NCBI GenBank assembly: GCA_023417315.1
Contig: JAEZFW010000010.1
Location: 1-64,000 of the forward strand
Length of the DNA stretch: 64,000 nucleotides
Direction of reading: 5' to 3'
Source of the DNA: Pseudomonadota bacterium
Lineage (GTDB): Bacteria > Pseudomonadota > Gammaproteobacteria > Steroidobacterales > Steroidobacteraceae
Shown: piece by piece, positions 28,693 to 38,140 of the stretch
Layout: the number at the start of each line of letters is the position of its first letter
Position numbering within the stretch: position 1 is the stretch's first letter
Notes under the pieces: generated by a model
Database searches by the model: none
What the model was told of the DNA's origin: nothing
What the model saw: the letters and a program-made list of their open reading frames with translations, nothing else
Translations under genes and position numbers: made by a program

Positions 28693-31600
28693 CTATGCAG
28701 CCGCCGGCTCGGCGAGCGCCGCGTCGATTGCGGCCAAAGCAGTGCGCGCATTGATACGTAGGCACTCGCTTCGCAGATCCTCGAGTGCCGCTCGGGTCTC
28801 TTCGGCATTCAGACCTTCGCCAACGTCCGCAAGCAACCTCCCACGTCGAATCAATAGGCTCGTGAAGGGCAGCGGCTCAGTCGCGGTATAGGCCTCGAGT
28901 GAACTGGCGTAGCGCCTCGCCTCGCTCCATTGTCTTTGCTCGAGGCTGACCTCGATCGCATGCATGTAGAAATTGAAATAGCTGTGGCTCACGCATCCTG
29001 CCGCGAGCAGCTCTTCGCCTTCCTGCAGCGCTTTTTCGCGCTCCGCAGCATCGTCCGTCGTGCGAGCGATCAGGCTGAGCAGAACCGGGCCGCAATAGGA
29101 CATGCCTGTATCGCGGCTGATCTGAACGCTCTCGCGCGCAAGTCGAAACGCATCCTCGCGATTGCGTAGACCGAGCGCGGCCGCTGCGAGAATGCCAGTG
29201 CATTCGGCTTGGAACCGCCGCGCGCCGAGTTGCTTGGCGAGATCCAAGGCACGCGTCGCGCGCATGCGAGCATCATCGAGCTCTGCCTGTGTGAGGAAGC
29301 CTTCGCAGAAGCAGAGATTTACGAGCAGCTCACTGCGCAGATCCCCGATGCGCACAGCAAGCTCGAGCGCTTCCTTCAGATTCTCGCGACCGGCGGTCGG
29401 TGTCCCGCAGTAAACCTCGGTAAGCGCGAGCATGGGTAGATTTGCGAGCAGCACTCCAGCCAAATTGTGCCTGCGCGCCTCTTGAACGGATTGGGCGAAG
29501 TGATGCCGTGCGGTCATCATCTGCCCGCGTTGATAGTAGGCATCTCCGAGCCCACCCAGCGCGCGGGCGACCTCGAGTGGAGAGCTCGCTTCGAGTGCGT
29601 AACGATAGGCTTCTTGATGCGCCTCCAGGCATGCATCGAGCCTGCCGAGCGGGAAGAGCAGATTGCCTCGCAAGGAGTAGAGCTGCGCTCGCATTCGCGC
29701 GTCAGCAGCGTCGCGCCATTGCGATTCGGCACGCTCCAAGGCATCGAGCGCTTCCTCGTGCCGATCCATGATGCGAAGTGCGGAGGCAATGCCGAGCCAG
29801 GCCTTGCCGCGGTCGAGCGGATCGACCGCGAAGTCGAGCGCCTCGCGGTAAGCGGTCAAGGCATCGTGCGTCCGACCGAGCTGCAGCATCAGCTCACCGA
29901 GCAATGCGCTCGTCGAGTGCAAGAGCGCGGGCTCGTGCGCGAGTGCGGACGCCTTGGCCGCTAATCCGAACGCGCGCTCGAAGCGCAGTGCTTGTTGCTC
30001 CGCGCGTGCGGCCTCTGCGTACGCGCTCGGAGCCGACTCGTCCTGCGCCGCCGCCAGATGATCTGCATAGAGGGCAAGATCGCGTTTGGCGAACCATTCG
30101 GCCGCTTTGCGGTGCAGGTCTCTGCGATGTGACTTCAGAATCGATTCATAGACTGCATCTCGAAACAGTGCATGCGCGAACTGCAAGCGTGCGCCGTCAG
30201 TGCGCACGAATCCGCGTTCGACGAGCAGGGTGGGGTCGTACTCGCTTGCGTCGATCATCGCGCGCAACGCATCGACCCAGAATTGCTGGCCGAGCACCGC
30301 GCCAGCCTGTAGCGCTCGATGATCGATATCGGGCAGGCGATCGGCGCGTGCGAGCACGAGCGTGCGCACGGAGCCGGGCAACGACTCACTGCCCGCATTT
30401 GCTGCACGCAGGAGCTGATCGAGGAAAAGAGGAAAGCCTTCCGCGCGTTCGATGCATGCGTCGATCGTCTCGCGCGGCAGCTCGGGATAGAACGCGGCGA
30501 GCTCTTCGGCCTCGTCGTGCGCGAGCGGGGCCAGATCGAGCGTCGTCACCGGGCAGCCGCGTGCGCGCGCGCGCCACGTCGCACTGATCGGGTCACCTTC
30601 GGGGCGCGTGGTCATGATGAGTAGAATCGGGCAGTTCGCGACGACCGCGGCGATCTCGCCGAGGCGAGCGAGCTCGTCGGTGTCGGTCCAATGCACGTCC
30701 TCGACGATGAGCAGCTGCGGACTGCGTTGTGCCGCCCATTCGATCACGAGCGAAAGCGCCAGCGCACGCCCGCGCTGCCGAGTCGCAGCGTCCATGGCCT
30801 CCTCCAAAGCAGCAAGCTCGGGCTCGAGCGGCGCATCCACGATGTCGCTCAAGAAGATCGATTGATCGATGCTGCCGCCGCGACTTGCGAGGAGACGTCG
30901 CACCGCTGCCGCGCGCTGCGCATCACTTGCGCCGGCGTCCGCTCCCATCAAGCTCAGCACGAGCGAGGTGATGGGACCACGGCCTGGCGATTGGCCAAAA
31001 TCGAACACTTGTGCGGAATGCACTTCGACTCCGCGCTCGCGCGCGGCACTCATCACTGCTTCGACTAGGCGCGACTTGCCGATGCCGGCCTCACCGCGCA
31101 CGATAATCGAGCGACCGCGGCGACTCGATCGACAACGATCGAGGGCCGCGAGCACCATCGCAAGCTCGGGGCGCCGCCCCACGAAGGGGAGCGCGCCGTC
31201 GTCTTGCGATCGTATGCATTCGAGCGACCAGGCAGGCGCGCTGGCGCCGGCCAAGTCATCGCTCGCATGACGTCGGCAGCTCACGCGGTCGCCTAACGCT
31301 TGACGCAGCTCGTCGGCGATCAGGATCTCGCCGTCGCCCGCTCGGCTAGCGAGCGTGTGGGCAACGTGCGTCGGTCGACCGCTGAGCGGAAACAACGACG
31401 GTGTCGGGAGCACTTGACCGATCGCGATCCCGATCTGCAGCGGCAGATGCGCAGTCGTGGGCCAAGGGTCGTGAGAGACCGACTCCTTCAACATCAGCGC
31501 CGCACGCGCGCTGCATTCGGCTTCGTTGCCGTACGCATTCGGAATGCCGAACACCGCAAGGACGTTGGAACCGACGCGCCGGTCTGCAGTGCCGCCGAAC

Positions 31601-32562
31601 TCTTTGACGACGCTCTGGACACGCTCCTGAAACGTCGTGACGAGCGCGTGAGCATCCTCCGGATCGAGCGCCGCTTCTTGTTCGAGCAAGCCTTCCAAAC
31701 GCGCCACGAGTACAACGGCATCGCGCAGCTGCGGCCGGTTTTCGGCACGAGGCGCTTCCTGGGCGACCGACGTGCTGGCGTCCAGATCCTCCGCTTCCGC
31801 TGCATTGGCATCCTCGCTGCTATCCGCACCGCCGCGACGACGGCGCATCAGCTCGCGATATAACTGTTCGGTGGCCGGTTCAGGCGCGACGTCCAGCTCG
31901 CGGCGCAGTGCTTCCTTGCAGGTACGATACTGGCGCAGCGCTTCGGAATATGCGCCGCGTCGCGCGTGCAGCTCCATCATCGTGCGGTGAGCCGGTTCAT
32001 TGAGCGGCTCGAGCATGAGCAGCTTGGCGCAAGCTTTCGTCGCCGCATCGACATCCTGATTGGCGATGCACAGTTGTGTGAGCGCTTGAAGCGCGTCCGT
32101 CGCCTGTCGGCGCAGCGTCAGCCGTTCGTTCGTCAGCCATTCGTCGAATGCACCCGAGCGCGCATCGAACCCATCGAGCAGATCGCCGCGATACAGCGCC
32201 GCAGCCTCCTGGAGAGCGGCTTTGGTCGCCGAGCCCAAAGCGCGGCGGAAGCGCGGCAGATCGCAATCGACAACGGCGCCATCGAGTGCGACGGTGTCGG
32301 TGGTTGCGACGAGGGCGGCGTGACAATTCGCTGGCAAGGCTTTGCGCAACGCTGCGATTGCCTGACGCAAACTCGTGCGCGCAAGCTCCTCGTCTGCCTC
32401 TTCCCAAAGCAAAGCTGCCAGACGATCGCGCGCGTGCGACTCGGACGGGCGCATTGCGAGGTAAGCGAGCAGTGCGCGGCTCTTGCGCGAAGGGATCTTG
32501 ATCTCGGTTCCGCGCGCATCCAACACCCGTAGCGAGCCAAGTAGTTGCAAGGTCAAATGCAT
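28693..32562 (-). CDS. Large AfsR/SARP-type regulator with degenerate cyclase, AAA ATPase and TPR domains
   Basis: This is a 1289-residue multidomain signal protein. Domains in order: OmpR-like DNA-binding fold and BTAD helical repeat (about 1-245), acidic linker (245-280), class III cyclase-like domain (about 281-450), AAA/NB-ARC-type ATPase (about 455-800; Walker A GEAGIGKS at 490-497, Walker B LLIVEDVHW at 617-625), and a C-terminal TPR array (about 850-1280). The cyclase motifs VARL and GSN replace the usual metal-binding Asp sites (compare FADL and GDG), so catalysis is unlikely. The start at 32562 is chosen because homology begins there. It is divergent from the TTC38-like gene. Confidence 0.87.
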   Translation of the reverse strand: MHLTLQLLGSLRVLDARGTEIKIPSRKSRALLAYLAMRPSESHARDRLAALLWEEADEELARTSLRQAIAALRKALPANCHAALVATTDTVALDGAVVDCDLPRFRRALGSATKAALQEAAALYRGDLLDGFDARSGAFDEWLTNERLTLRRQATDALQALTQLCIANQDVDAATKACAKLLMLEPLNEPAHRTMMELHARRGAYSEALRQYRTCKEALRRELDVAPEPATEQLYRELMRRRRGGADSSEDANAAEAEDLDASTSVAQEAPRAENRPQLRDAVVLVARLEGLLEQEAALDPEDAHALVTTFQERVQSVVKEFGGTADRRVGSNVLAVFGIPNAYGNEAECSARAALMLKESVSHDPWPTTAHLPLQIGIAIGQVLPTPSLFPLSGRPTHVAHTLASRAGDGEILIADELRQALGDRVSCRRHASDDLAGASAPAWSLECIRSQDDGALPFVGRRPELAMVLAALDRCRSSRRGRSIIVRGEAGIGKSRLVEAVMSAARERGVEVHSAQVFDFGQSPGRGPITSLVLSLMGADAGASDAQRAAAVRRLLASRGGSIDQSIFLSDIVDAPLEPELAALEEAMDAATRQRGRALALSLVIEWAAQRSPQLLIVEDVHWTDTDELARLGEIAAVVANCPILLIMTTRPEGDPISATWRARARGCPVTTLDLAPLAHDEAEELAAFYPELPRETIDACIERAEGFPLFLDQLLRAANAGSESLPGSVRTLVLARADRLPDIDHRALQAGAVLGQQFWVDALRAMIDASEYDPTLLVERGFVRTDGARLQFAHALFRDAVYESILKSHRRDLHRKAAEWFAKRDLALYADHLAAAQDESAPSAYAEAARAEQQALRFERAFGLAAKASALAHEPALLHSTSALLGELMLQLGRTHDALTAYREALDFAVDPLDRGKAWLGIASALRIMDRHEEALDALERAESQWRDAADARMRAQLYSLRGNLLFPLGRLDACLEAHQEAYRYALEASSPLEVARALGGLGDAYYQRGQMMTARHHFAQSVQEARRHNLAGVLLANLPMLALTEVYCGTPTAGRENLKEALELAVRIGDLRSELLVNLCFCEGFLTQAELDDARMRATRALDLAKQLGARRFQAECTGILAAAALGLRNREDAFRLARESVQISRDTGMSYCGPVLLSLIARTTDDAAEREKALQEGEELLAAGCVSHSYFNFYMHAIEVSLEQRQWSEARRYASSLEAYTATEPLPFTSLLIRRGRLLADVGEGLNAEETRAALEDLRSECLRINARTALAAIDAALAEPAAA

Positions 32563-32741
32563 CACGATGTCGCTCCGGAGAACCTCGGCAGGGTGGAGTC
32601 GCAGTTTGTTACATCTGGCGAGGTTTCGTTCCGCGCTTAAGTCCGAAGGCGTATTCACGTATTTTTCACGCCCGCCGCGACTTTGTCATCACGTGACGCG
32701 AGTAAAACGTCAGCCATCGTTACATTTCTTGGGAGAAGGCG

Positions 32742-34145
32742 ATGGCTCTCGTCGATTGTCGTGGCGTCCCCGTTTCAACGAACAATAGCAGGTGCCTGCG
32801 CTTTTACGAGCAGGCGGTCGAATTGGCGGCCGGATACTACCTGGATCCGCTCGCGGTCCTACAGACGGCTCTGGACGAGGAACCCGGCTTTGCCGCAGCG
32901 CACTGTTTGCGTGCAGCGCTCATGGTGACTTCCACTGACAAGAGCACCCTACCCATGCTCCGCGAGAGCATCGAGTCGATCGAAAACCTGGGGCGACGGG
33001 CGAACGATCGGGAGCGTGCGCACGCCGCCGCAGCGCGAGTGTGGTTGCATGGCGACTTCGCGGGATCCGTGCGCCGCTACGGCGAGATTTTGCTGGACTA
33101 TCCACACGATCTATTGGCGCTACAAGTGGCACACCTGGGTGACTTCTATCTGGGCGCATCGACGATGTTGCGCGACAGGGTGGCGCAGGTAATGCCGCTC
33201 TGGGACACCACGGTGCCGGGATATCACTACGTGCTCGGCATGTACGCATTCGGCTTGGAGGAGACGGGCGCGTACTCGCGCGCCGAGGATGTCGGCCGTC
33301 GCGCGCTCGAAATGAATGCGCAAGATCCGTGGGCAGTGCATGCAGTGGCGCACGTCATGGAGATGCAGGGGAGACTGCGCGATGGAATCGATTGGTTGAC
33401 GGTGCGCGAGCGTGACTGGGCCACCAACAACGGCTTCGCGTTTCACAACTGGTGGCACTTAGCGCTGTATCACTTGGACATCGGCGATGTTGCGCAGGTG
33501 CTTGCGTTGTATGACACCAAGATACGGGCGACGAGCTCGCAAGTGCCGCTCGAGATGATCGATGCCTCGGCATTGTTATGGCGGCTGCAGATTCGCGGTG
33601 TGCACGTCGGGGATCGCTGGCGGGCATTGGCGGAGAGCTGGGAGCAGTGCGCCGAGGACGCATACTACGCGTTCAACGATGTGCATGCCGTCATGGCGTT
33701 CGTTGCTGCGCACCGACTCGACTTGGCCAACAAGACGCTCGCCGCTATGGAGCGGCGCGCCGTCGGCACGCATACCAACGCGATGATGACGCGCGATGTG
33801 GGTCTGCCGCTGGCGCATGCGCTCGTCTCGTTCGTGCTCGGACATTACGACGAAGCTGTCGAGCTGTTGTTGCCGATCCGTACGATCGCGAATCGCTTTG
33901 GCGGCAGCCATGCACAGCGTGACTTGATCCACCTCACGCTGGTGGAAGCGGCGTTGCGAGGTGGCAAGTTGAAGCTGGCGCGCGCACTCGTCGCAGAGCG
34001 CACGCAACTCAAGGCATCGAGCCCTTTCAACTGGCAATTGAGCGCGCGCGTCTACGACTCGTTCGGTGAAGCGAGTGTCGCTGCGCGTGCCCGGGAGAGC
34101 GCCGAAACGCGCCGCAAGGCGCATATCGGTGCGTTGAGGGCGTGA
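32742..34145 (+). CDS. TTC38-like tetratricopeptide repeat protein
   Basis: A 467-residue soluble helical protein of the TPR-38 (TTC38) family, whose function is not established. The hallmark motif is HNWWHLALYHLDIGD at about 233-247, with LALQVAHLGDFYLGA, HYVLGMYAFGLEETGAYSRAE and HAVAHVMEMQGR before it. A good ribosome site (GGGAGAAGG) precedes the ATG at 32742. It is divergent from the AfsR-like regulator with 179 bases between, which suggests control by it. No signal peptide is present. Confidence 0.85.
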   Translation: MALVDCRGVPVSTNNSRCLRFYEQAVELAAGYYLDPLAVLQTALDEEPGFAAAHCLRAALMVTSTDKSTLPMLRESIESIENLGRRANDRERAHAAAARVWLHGDFAGSVRRYGEILLDYPHDLLALQVAHLGDFYLGASTMLRDRVAQVMPLWDTTVPGYHYVLGMYAFGLEETGAYSRAEDVGRRALEMNAQDPWAVHAVAHVMEMQGRLRDGIDWLTVRERDWATNNGFAFHNWWHLALYHLDIGDVAQVLALYDTKIRATSSQVPLEMIDASALLWRLQIRGVHVGDRWRALAESWEQCAEDAYYAFNDVHAVMAFVAAHRLDLANKTLAAMERRAVGTHTNAMMTRDVGLPLAHALVSFVLGHYDEAVELLLPIRTIANRFGGSHAQRDLIHLTLVEAALRGGKLKLARALVAERTQLKASSPFNWQLSARVYDSFGEASVAARARESAETRRKAHIGALRA

Positions 34146-34163
34146 GGGCGCGGCCATCGGTTG

Positions 34164-34263
34164 ACCGGCCACTGGCAAGCTGGCCACTGGCAAGCTGGCT
34201 AGATTTAAAGAGCACTTCCTGCTTCTGGCCAGCAGCCAGTGGCCAGTGAGCCCGTTGGCCGGC
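34164..34263 (-). repeat. Inverted tandem-repeat element between the TTC38-like gene and zapE (unit CTGGCCA)
   Basis: The left arm 34164-34200 carries CCACTGGCAAGCTGG repeats. The right arm 34223-34263 is an imperfect reverse complement, which on the minus strand reads CTCACTGGCCACTGGCTGCT then GGCCAGAAGCAGG. It sits in a convergent gap and ends twelve bases from the zapE stop codon. The spacer is about 22 bases, so the arms could form a long hairpin. Confidence 0.85.
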
Positions 34264-34274
34264 GGCAGGTCGCG

Positions 34275-35387
34275 CTACGGTTTGTGCTCGCGTGCGAGGT
34301 ATGCCTGAGATTGCATCTCGATGAGGCGGCTTTTCGTCCGTTCGAACTCGAACGTCAGCTTGGACCCGTTGTATAGCTGATCGATCGGTGCAGCGGCCGA
34401 GACGATGAGCTTCACGGCCCGATCGTAGAACTCATCGACGAGGCTGATGAATCGGCGCGCCTCGTTCTCATGCTCTGCAGTGAGAACGGGAACGTCGCTC
34501 ACGAACACGGTGTGGTAGCAACGTGCGAGCTCGATATAGTCCGATTGGCTGCGCGGTCCGGCACACAGCTCCTTGAACGTGAACCAGATGACATCGTCGG
34601 CCTGCCTGCGCGCGTGCAGACGCCGATGATTGATCGTGAGCGTCGAATCCGTGCGTCCAGGCTCTCCCGCGATCTCGATGAATAGATGCTCCAACTCATG
34701 CGCATGATCGGCCGTGAGCGTATCGAACCACGTTGTCGCGCGCTCTAACATGCGCAAGCGGTAGTCGGCACCCGCAGTCATATGAACGACTTCGGTGTGC
34801 TCCTTCAACAGCCGAATCGCAGGAAGGAAGCGCGCGCGCTGCAATCCACCTTTATAGAGATCGTCAGGGGGCGCGTTGGAGGTGGCCACGAGTGTGACGC
34901 CGCGCTCGAACAGTGCGCGAAAGAGCGTCCCCAGTAACATCGCATCTGCGATGTCGGCGACGAAGAGCTCATCGAAGCATACGACTCTCACGCGCGCGGC
35001 GATCTTGTCGGCGACGCGCTCCAGGGGATTAGTCTCGTCCGGATGCTTCTTCAGCTCGTCGTGCACGGATTGCATGAAGCGATGGAAATGGCTGCGCTGC
35101 TTGTTCTTGAACGGCAAGCTCTGAAAGAACAAGTCCATGAGCCACGTCTTACCGCGCCCAACGCCTCCCCAGATATAAAGACCGCGCTGCGCCGGTCGCG
35201 CGCGCTTGCGCGAGAGAAGCTCCTTCAGCAGACCGGCTCTAGGTGCGGGAGCAAGCAGTCGCGAGCGCAGATCTTCCAACTTTTCGATGATGTGCTCTTG
35301 CGCAGCGTCGGGCGAATAACCGAGGCGTGCGCATTCGGCGCGATACAGTGCGGCGAGAGAGACGGGGGGCGTCGGGTGCGTCGTCAC
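34275..35387 (-). CDS. zapE: Cell division ATPase ZapE (AFG1 family)
   Basis: ZapE is an AFG1-type ATPase associated with the Z-ring in E. coli. The frame is 370 residues from the GTG at 35387, with Walker A GGVGRGKT at 74-81, Walker B VVCFDELFVAD and the sensor stretch LVATSNAPPDDLYKGGLQRARFLPAI. Longer in-frame extension upstream lacks homology. The GTG overlaps the ETF-QO stop codon by four bases, indicating translational coupling with that redox enzyme, an unusual partner. Confidence 0.9.
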   Translation of the reverse strand: MTTHPTPPVSLAALYRAECARLGYSPDAAQEHIIEKLEDLRSRLLAPAPRAGLLKELLSRKRARPAQRGLYIWGGVGRGKTWLMDLFFQSLPFKNKQRSHFHRFMQSVHDELKKHPDETNPLERVADKIAARVRVVCFDELFVADIADAMLLGTLFRALFERGVTLVATSNAPPDDLYKGGLQRARFLPAIRLLKEHTEVVHMTAGADYRLRMLERATTWFDTLTADHAHELEHLFIEIAGEPGRTDSTLTINHRRLHARRQADDVIWFTFKELCAGPRSQSDYIELARCYHTVFVSDVPVLTAEHENEARRFISLVDEFYDRAVKLIVSAAAPIDQLYNGSKLTFEFERTKSRLIEMQSQAYLAREHKP

Positions 35388-36997
35388 AGATTCTGATAGT
35401 TCGGACCGGAGCCGCCTTCCGGCGTCGTCCAAGTGATGATCTCGTACGGATCTTTGATGTCGCACGCTTTGCAATGAACGCAGTTGGCCGCGTTGATCTG
35501 CAGTCTGCGTCCGCCAGCTCCGTCGTCCACCATCTCGTATACACCGGCCGGACAAAAGCGTTCGCAAGGGTTTCCGTACTCTTTGGTGCAGCGCTCGACG
35601 CAGATCGTCGTATCGTGAACGTGCAGGTGAACGGGCTGCGATTCATCGTGCACGTTGCCGGCAAAGAACACTGAGGCGAGCCGATCGCGAGGTGGCAGCG
35701 TCCTTTCGGTCCAACCGCGGTCGGGGGAGACGTAAGCCTCGAGCTTTTCCGTCGCGCACCAATCCGGCGTGTTGCGCATCGTCCAGGGCGTCTTGCCTTT
35801 GAGCAGCGATTCGATTCCGGCATTCGCGATGGCAAAGTACAAACCATTCTTGAATGCCGGTTTGAAGTTGCGTACCTCGTGCAACTCGCGATGTCCTTCA
35901 GACGCTCGCCACCGAGCATCGAACCCAAGACTCGTGCCGTGCTCTGCGAGATGCTCCGCTGCGAGCGCGCCGGAGCGGATCGCCTGGTGGATACCTTTGA
36001 TCTTGAATACATTGAGGGTGCCGCCGGCATCGCCGATCAAGAGCGCACCTGGCATCTCGAGCTTGGGTAGAGATTGATACCCCCCAGCGGCAATCGTACG
36101 TGCGCCGCCGGAGAGAATCTCGCCGCCTTCGAGCAGCGGCTTGATGCGGGGATGATGCTTGAACTGTTGAAAGGCTTCGAACGGCTGCAGACGCGGGTCG
36201 CGGTAGTTGAGGCCGACCACATAGCCGACGTACACGCGGTCATCGGTCAAGTGATAGAGGAAGCTGCCACCATACGTTCGCGTATCGAGCGGCCAACCAA
36301 ATGCATGCTCGATGCGTCCCGGCTGCACGCGTCCAGGCGGAAGCTGCCACAGCTCTTTGAAGCCGAGTCCGAACGTTCCGGGATCGATACCCTCGCGCAG
36401 GTTGAAGCGTCGAATGAGTTGTTTAGAGATGGAGCCGCGCGATCCTTCCGCGAGAACTGTAGTCGACGCGTGGATCTCGACGCCCGGGGTGTAGTTGGGT
36501 CCAGGCGAACCATCCTTGTTGAGTCCCATATCGCCGATGCGAACCCCCCTCACTGCGCCTGCCTCATCAAACAGTGCAGCGGCCGCAGCGAACCCGGCGA
36601 ACACATCGACGCCGAGGGTCTCCGCCTGCTGTGCAAGCCAAGGTGTGAGTTGTCCGAGCGAAACGATGAAGTTGCCGTGGTTGCGCATTGGGCTCAAGTT
36701 CACGGCCCACTCGGGTAGCTTGAACGAGCCGGTTCGCGTCATGAGCCGCACGTCGTCGGTCAGCGCGGGTACCTTCATGCCCGGATAATCATTGCGCCAG
36801 TGGGGCACGAGTCGATCGAGGGGGCCGGGTTCGAGTACGGCGCCGGAAAGCGAATGTGCGCCGACGGCAGATCCTTTTTCGAGCACGCAGATGTTCGCGT
36901 CTGGCTTCAATTGCTTCAGACGGATGGCGCACGCGAGACCCGCCGGCCCTGCGCCGACGATGACCACGTCATATTCCATGACCTCTCTTTCAGTCAT
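35384..36997 (-). CDS. Electron-transfer flavoprotein:ubiquinone oxidoreductase
   Basis: ETF-QO passes electrons from reduced ETF to quinone in the inner membrane, and so serves the acyl-CoA dehydrogenases of this region. The 537-residue protein has an N-terminal FAD motif (VVIVGAGPAG, 11-20), the central substrate and quinone region, and a C-terminal [4Fe-4S] domain with CVERCTKEYGNPCERFCPAG and CVHCKACDIKDP. The ATG at 36997 is chosen. A Met at codon 7 with AGAGAGG before it is an alternative. It is coupled to zapE by a four-base overlap. Confidence 0.96.
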   Translation of the reverse strand: MTEREVMEYDVVIVGAGPAGLACAIRLKQLKPDANICVLEKGSAVGAHSLSGAVLEPGPLDRLVPHWRNDYPGMKVPALTDDVRLMTRTGSFKLPEWAVNLSPMRNHGNFIVSLGQLTPWLAQQAETLGVDVFAGFAAAAALFDEAGAVRGVRIGDMGLNKDGSPGPNYTPGVEIHASTTVLAEGSRGSISKQLIRRFNLREGIDPGTFGLGFKELWQLPPGRVQPGRIEHAFGWPLDTRTYGGSFLYHLTDDRVYVGYVVGLNYRDPRLQPFEAFQQFKHHPRIKPLLEGGEILSGGARTIAAGGYQSLPKLEMPGALLIGDAGGTLNVFKIKGIHQAIRSGALAAEHLAEHGTSLGFDARWRASEGHRELHEVRNFKPAFKNGLYFAIANAGIESLLKGKTPWTMRNTPDWCATEKLEAYVSPDRGWTERTLPPRDRLASVFFAGNVHDESQPVHLHVHDTTICVERCTKEYGNPCERFCPAGVYEMVDDGAGGRRLQINAANCVHCKACDIKDPYEIITWTTPEGGSGPNYQNL

Positions 36998-37021
36998 GCT
37001 CGCTTCTTACCGACTACCATT

Positions 37022-37217
37022 GAGGAAGAGATTCTCTCGCAAAGTACGCCAAGCTCGCAAAGGGAGGACAGATCAATCATCTCTCGCAAAGACGCAGTGA
37101 TGGGAAACCAGGTGTAGCAGATTCTCTTCTCTCACTTGCGGCTCTGCGTCCGTGCGAGTTGATCTTCCTGTTCTTACCTTCGCGGCCTTGGCGTGCCTTG
37201 CGAGAGATAGTTCTCCG
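37022..37217. repeat. Inverted repeat element between an SDR gene and ETF-QO (unit CTCGCAAAG)
   Basis: The left arm about 37028-37068 contains CTCTCGCAAAGTACGCCAAGCTCGCAAAGG. The right arm about 37174-37217 on the minus strand reads CTCTCGCAAGGCACGCCAAGGCCGCGAAGG. A second CTCTCGCAAAGACGCAG copy lies inside at 37081, next to another partial copy CTTGCGGCTCTGCGTCC at 37136. The element fills nearly the whole gap of 223 bases. Confidence 0.75.
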
Positions 37218-37220
37218 CTT

Positions 37221-37988
37221 TTACTTCGGCGCCATTCGAATTGCACCGTCCAAGCGGATGCATTCGCCGTTTAGCATCACGTTCTCGCACAGGTGCGCCA
37301 CGAGCGCTGCGTATTCATCAGGCCGTCCGAGGCGAGGAGGGAAGGGCACTTGCTTGCCGAGCGAGTCCTGCGCTTCCTGTGGGAGCGAAGCCATCATCGG
37401 CGTCTTGAAGATGCCGGGCGCGATCGTCATCACTCTGATACCGCTCGAAGCAAGATCGCGCGCCATCGGCAGCGTCATGCCGACCACGCCGCCCTTTGAC
37501 GCGGAATAGGCGACTTGACCGATCTGCCCATCGAACGCCGCGACCGAGGCCGTCATGACGATCAAGCCGCGTTCGCCTTCGCTACTCGGCTCATTCTTCT
37601 GCATGGCTGCACAGGCCGCCTTTGCAACGAGTAGCGTGCCGATCAGATTGATCTCGACAACTTTGCGGAAGAAGTCACCCGGCATCGGACCTTCCTTGTT
37701 GATGATGCGCCGAGGCCAAGCGACTCCAGCGCAGTTCACCGCCAGATTGATACCCCCCATCTCGGCTCGAGCACGTTCGATGGCAGCGTCAACGGCGGCT
37801 TCGTTCGTGACATCGACGGAATCGAACCGCGCGTTCGAACCAAGCTGGCTCGCCGCTTGAGCGCCGGCCTCTTGATTGACGTCCAAGAGCGTGACGCGAG
37901 CGCCCGCAGCGTTTAGCCGTTCAGCCGTTGCGTAACCGAGCCCCGAGGCGCCGCCCGTGATGACGGCCTTCACTTGGTTGATCTGCAT
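37221..37988 (-). CDS. SDR-family 3-hydroxyacyl-CoA dehydrogenase (type II, HSD17B10-like)
   Basis: A short-chain dehydrogenase of 255 residues with NAD motif TGGASGLG near residue 11, NCAGV, and catalytic YSASK. The MKN..-like insertion and the PGIFKTPMMASLP sequence resemble human HSD10 and bacterial 3-hydroxy-2-methylbutyryl-CoA dehydrogenases, suited to isoleucine or fatty acid oxidation. It lies in the same-strand run that includes the leucine-pathway enzymes. An element separates it from ETF-QO on one side and a second SDR on the other. Confidence 0.88.
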   Translation of the reverse strand: MQINQVKAVITGGASGLGYATAERLNAAGARVTLLDVNQEAGAQAASQLGSNARFDSVDVTNEAAVDAAIERARAEMGGINLAVNCAGVAWPRRIINKEGPMPGDFFRKVVEINLIGTLLVAKAACAAMQKNEPSSEGERGLIVMTASVAAFDGQIGQVAYSASKGGVVGMTLPMARDLASSGIRVMTIAPGIFKTPMMASLPQEAQDSLGKQVPFPPRLGRPDEYAALVAHLCENVMLNGECIRLDGAIRMAPK

Positions 37989-38010
37989 GGCTCTTCTCGC
38001 TTAGGAATCT

Positions 38011-38128
38011 GAAGGAGTAACCACAAAGAACACAAAGTTCACAAAAAAGAATGGCTGATAGAGAGGCCGACATGTGGCGCTCGGCGCCGTTGCCCTTTTG
38101 TGTTCTATGTGCTCTTTGTGGTTGCTCC
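38011..38128. repeat. Inverted tandem-repeat element between two SDR genes (unit CACAAAGAA)
   Basis: The left arm 38011-38050 starts GAAGGAGTAACC and continues CACAAAGAACACAAAGTTCA before AAGAATGGC. The right arm 38095-38128 is the reverse complement (CTTTTGTGTTCTATGTGC TCTTTGTGG, then TTGCTCC). The unit is nine bases, related to that of the element at 43609. Confidence 0.88.
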
Positions 38129-38140
38129 AAACTCTTGGTC

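Noticed and set aside
28693..32562. Many medium open frames antisense to the large regulator
   Set aside because: They are a by-product of GC-rich codon use. None has a ribosome site or recognisable domain.
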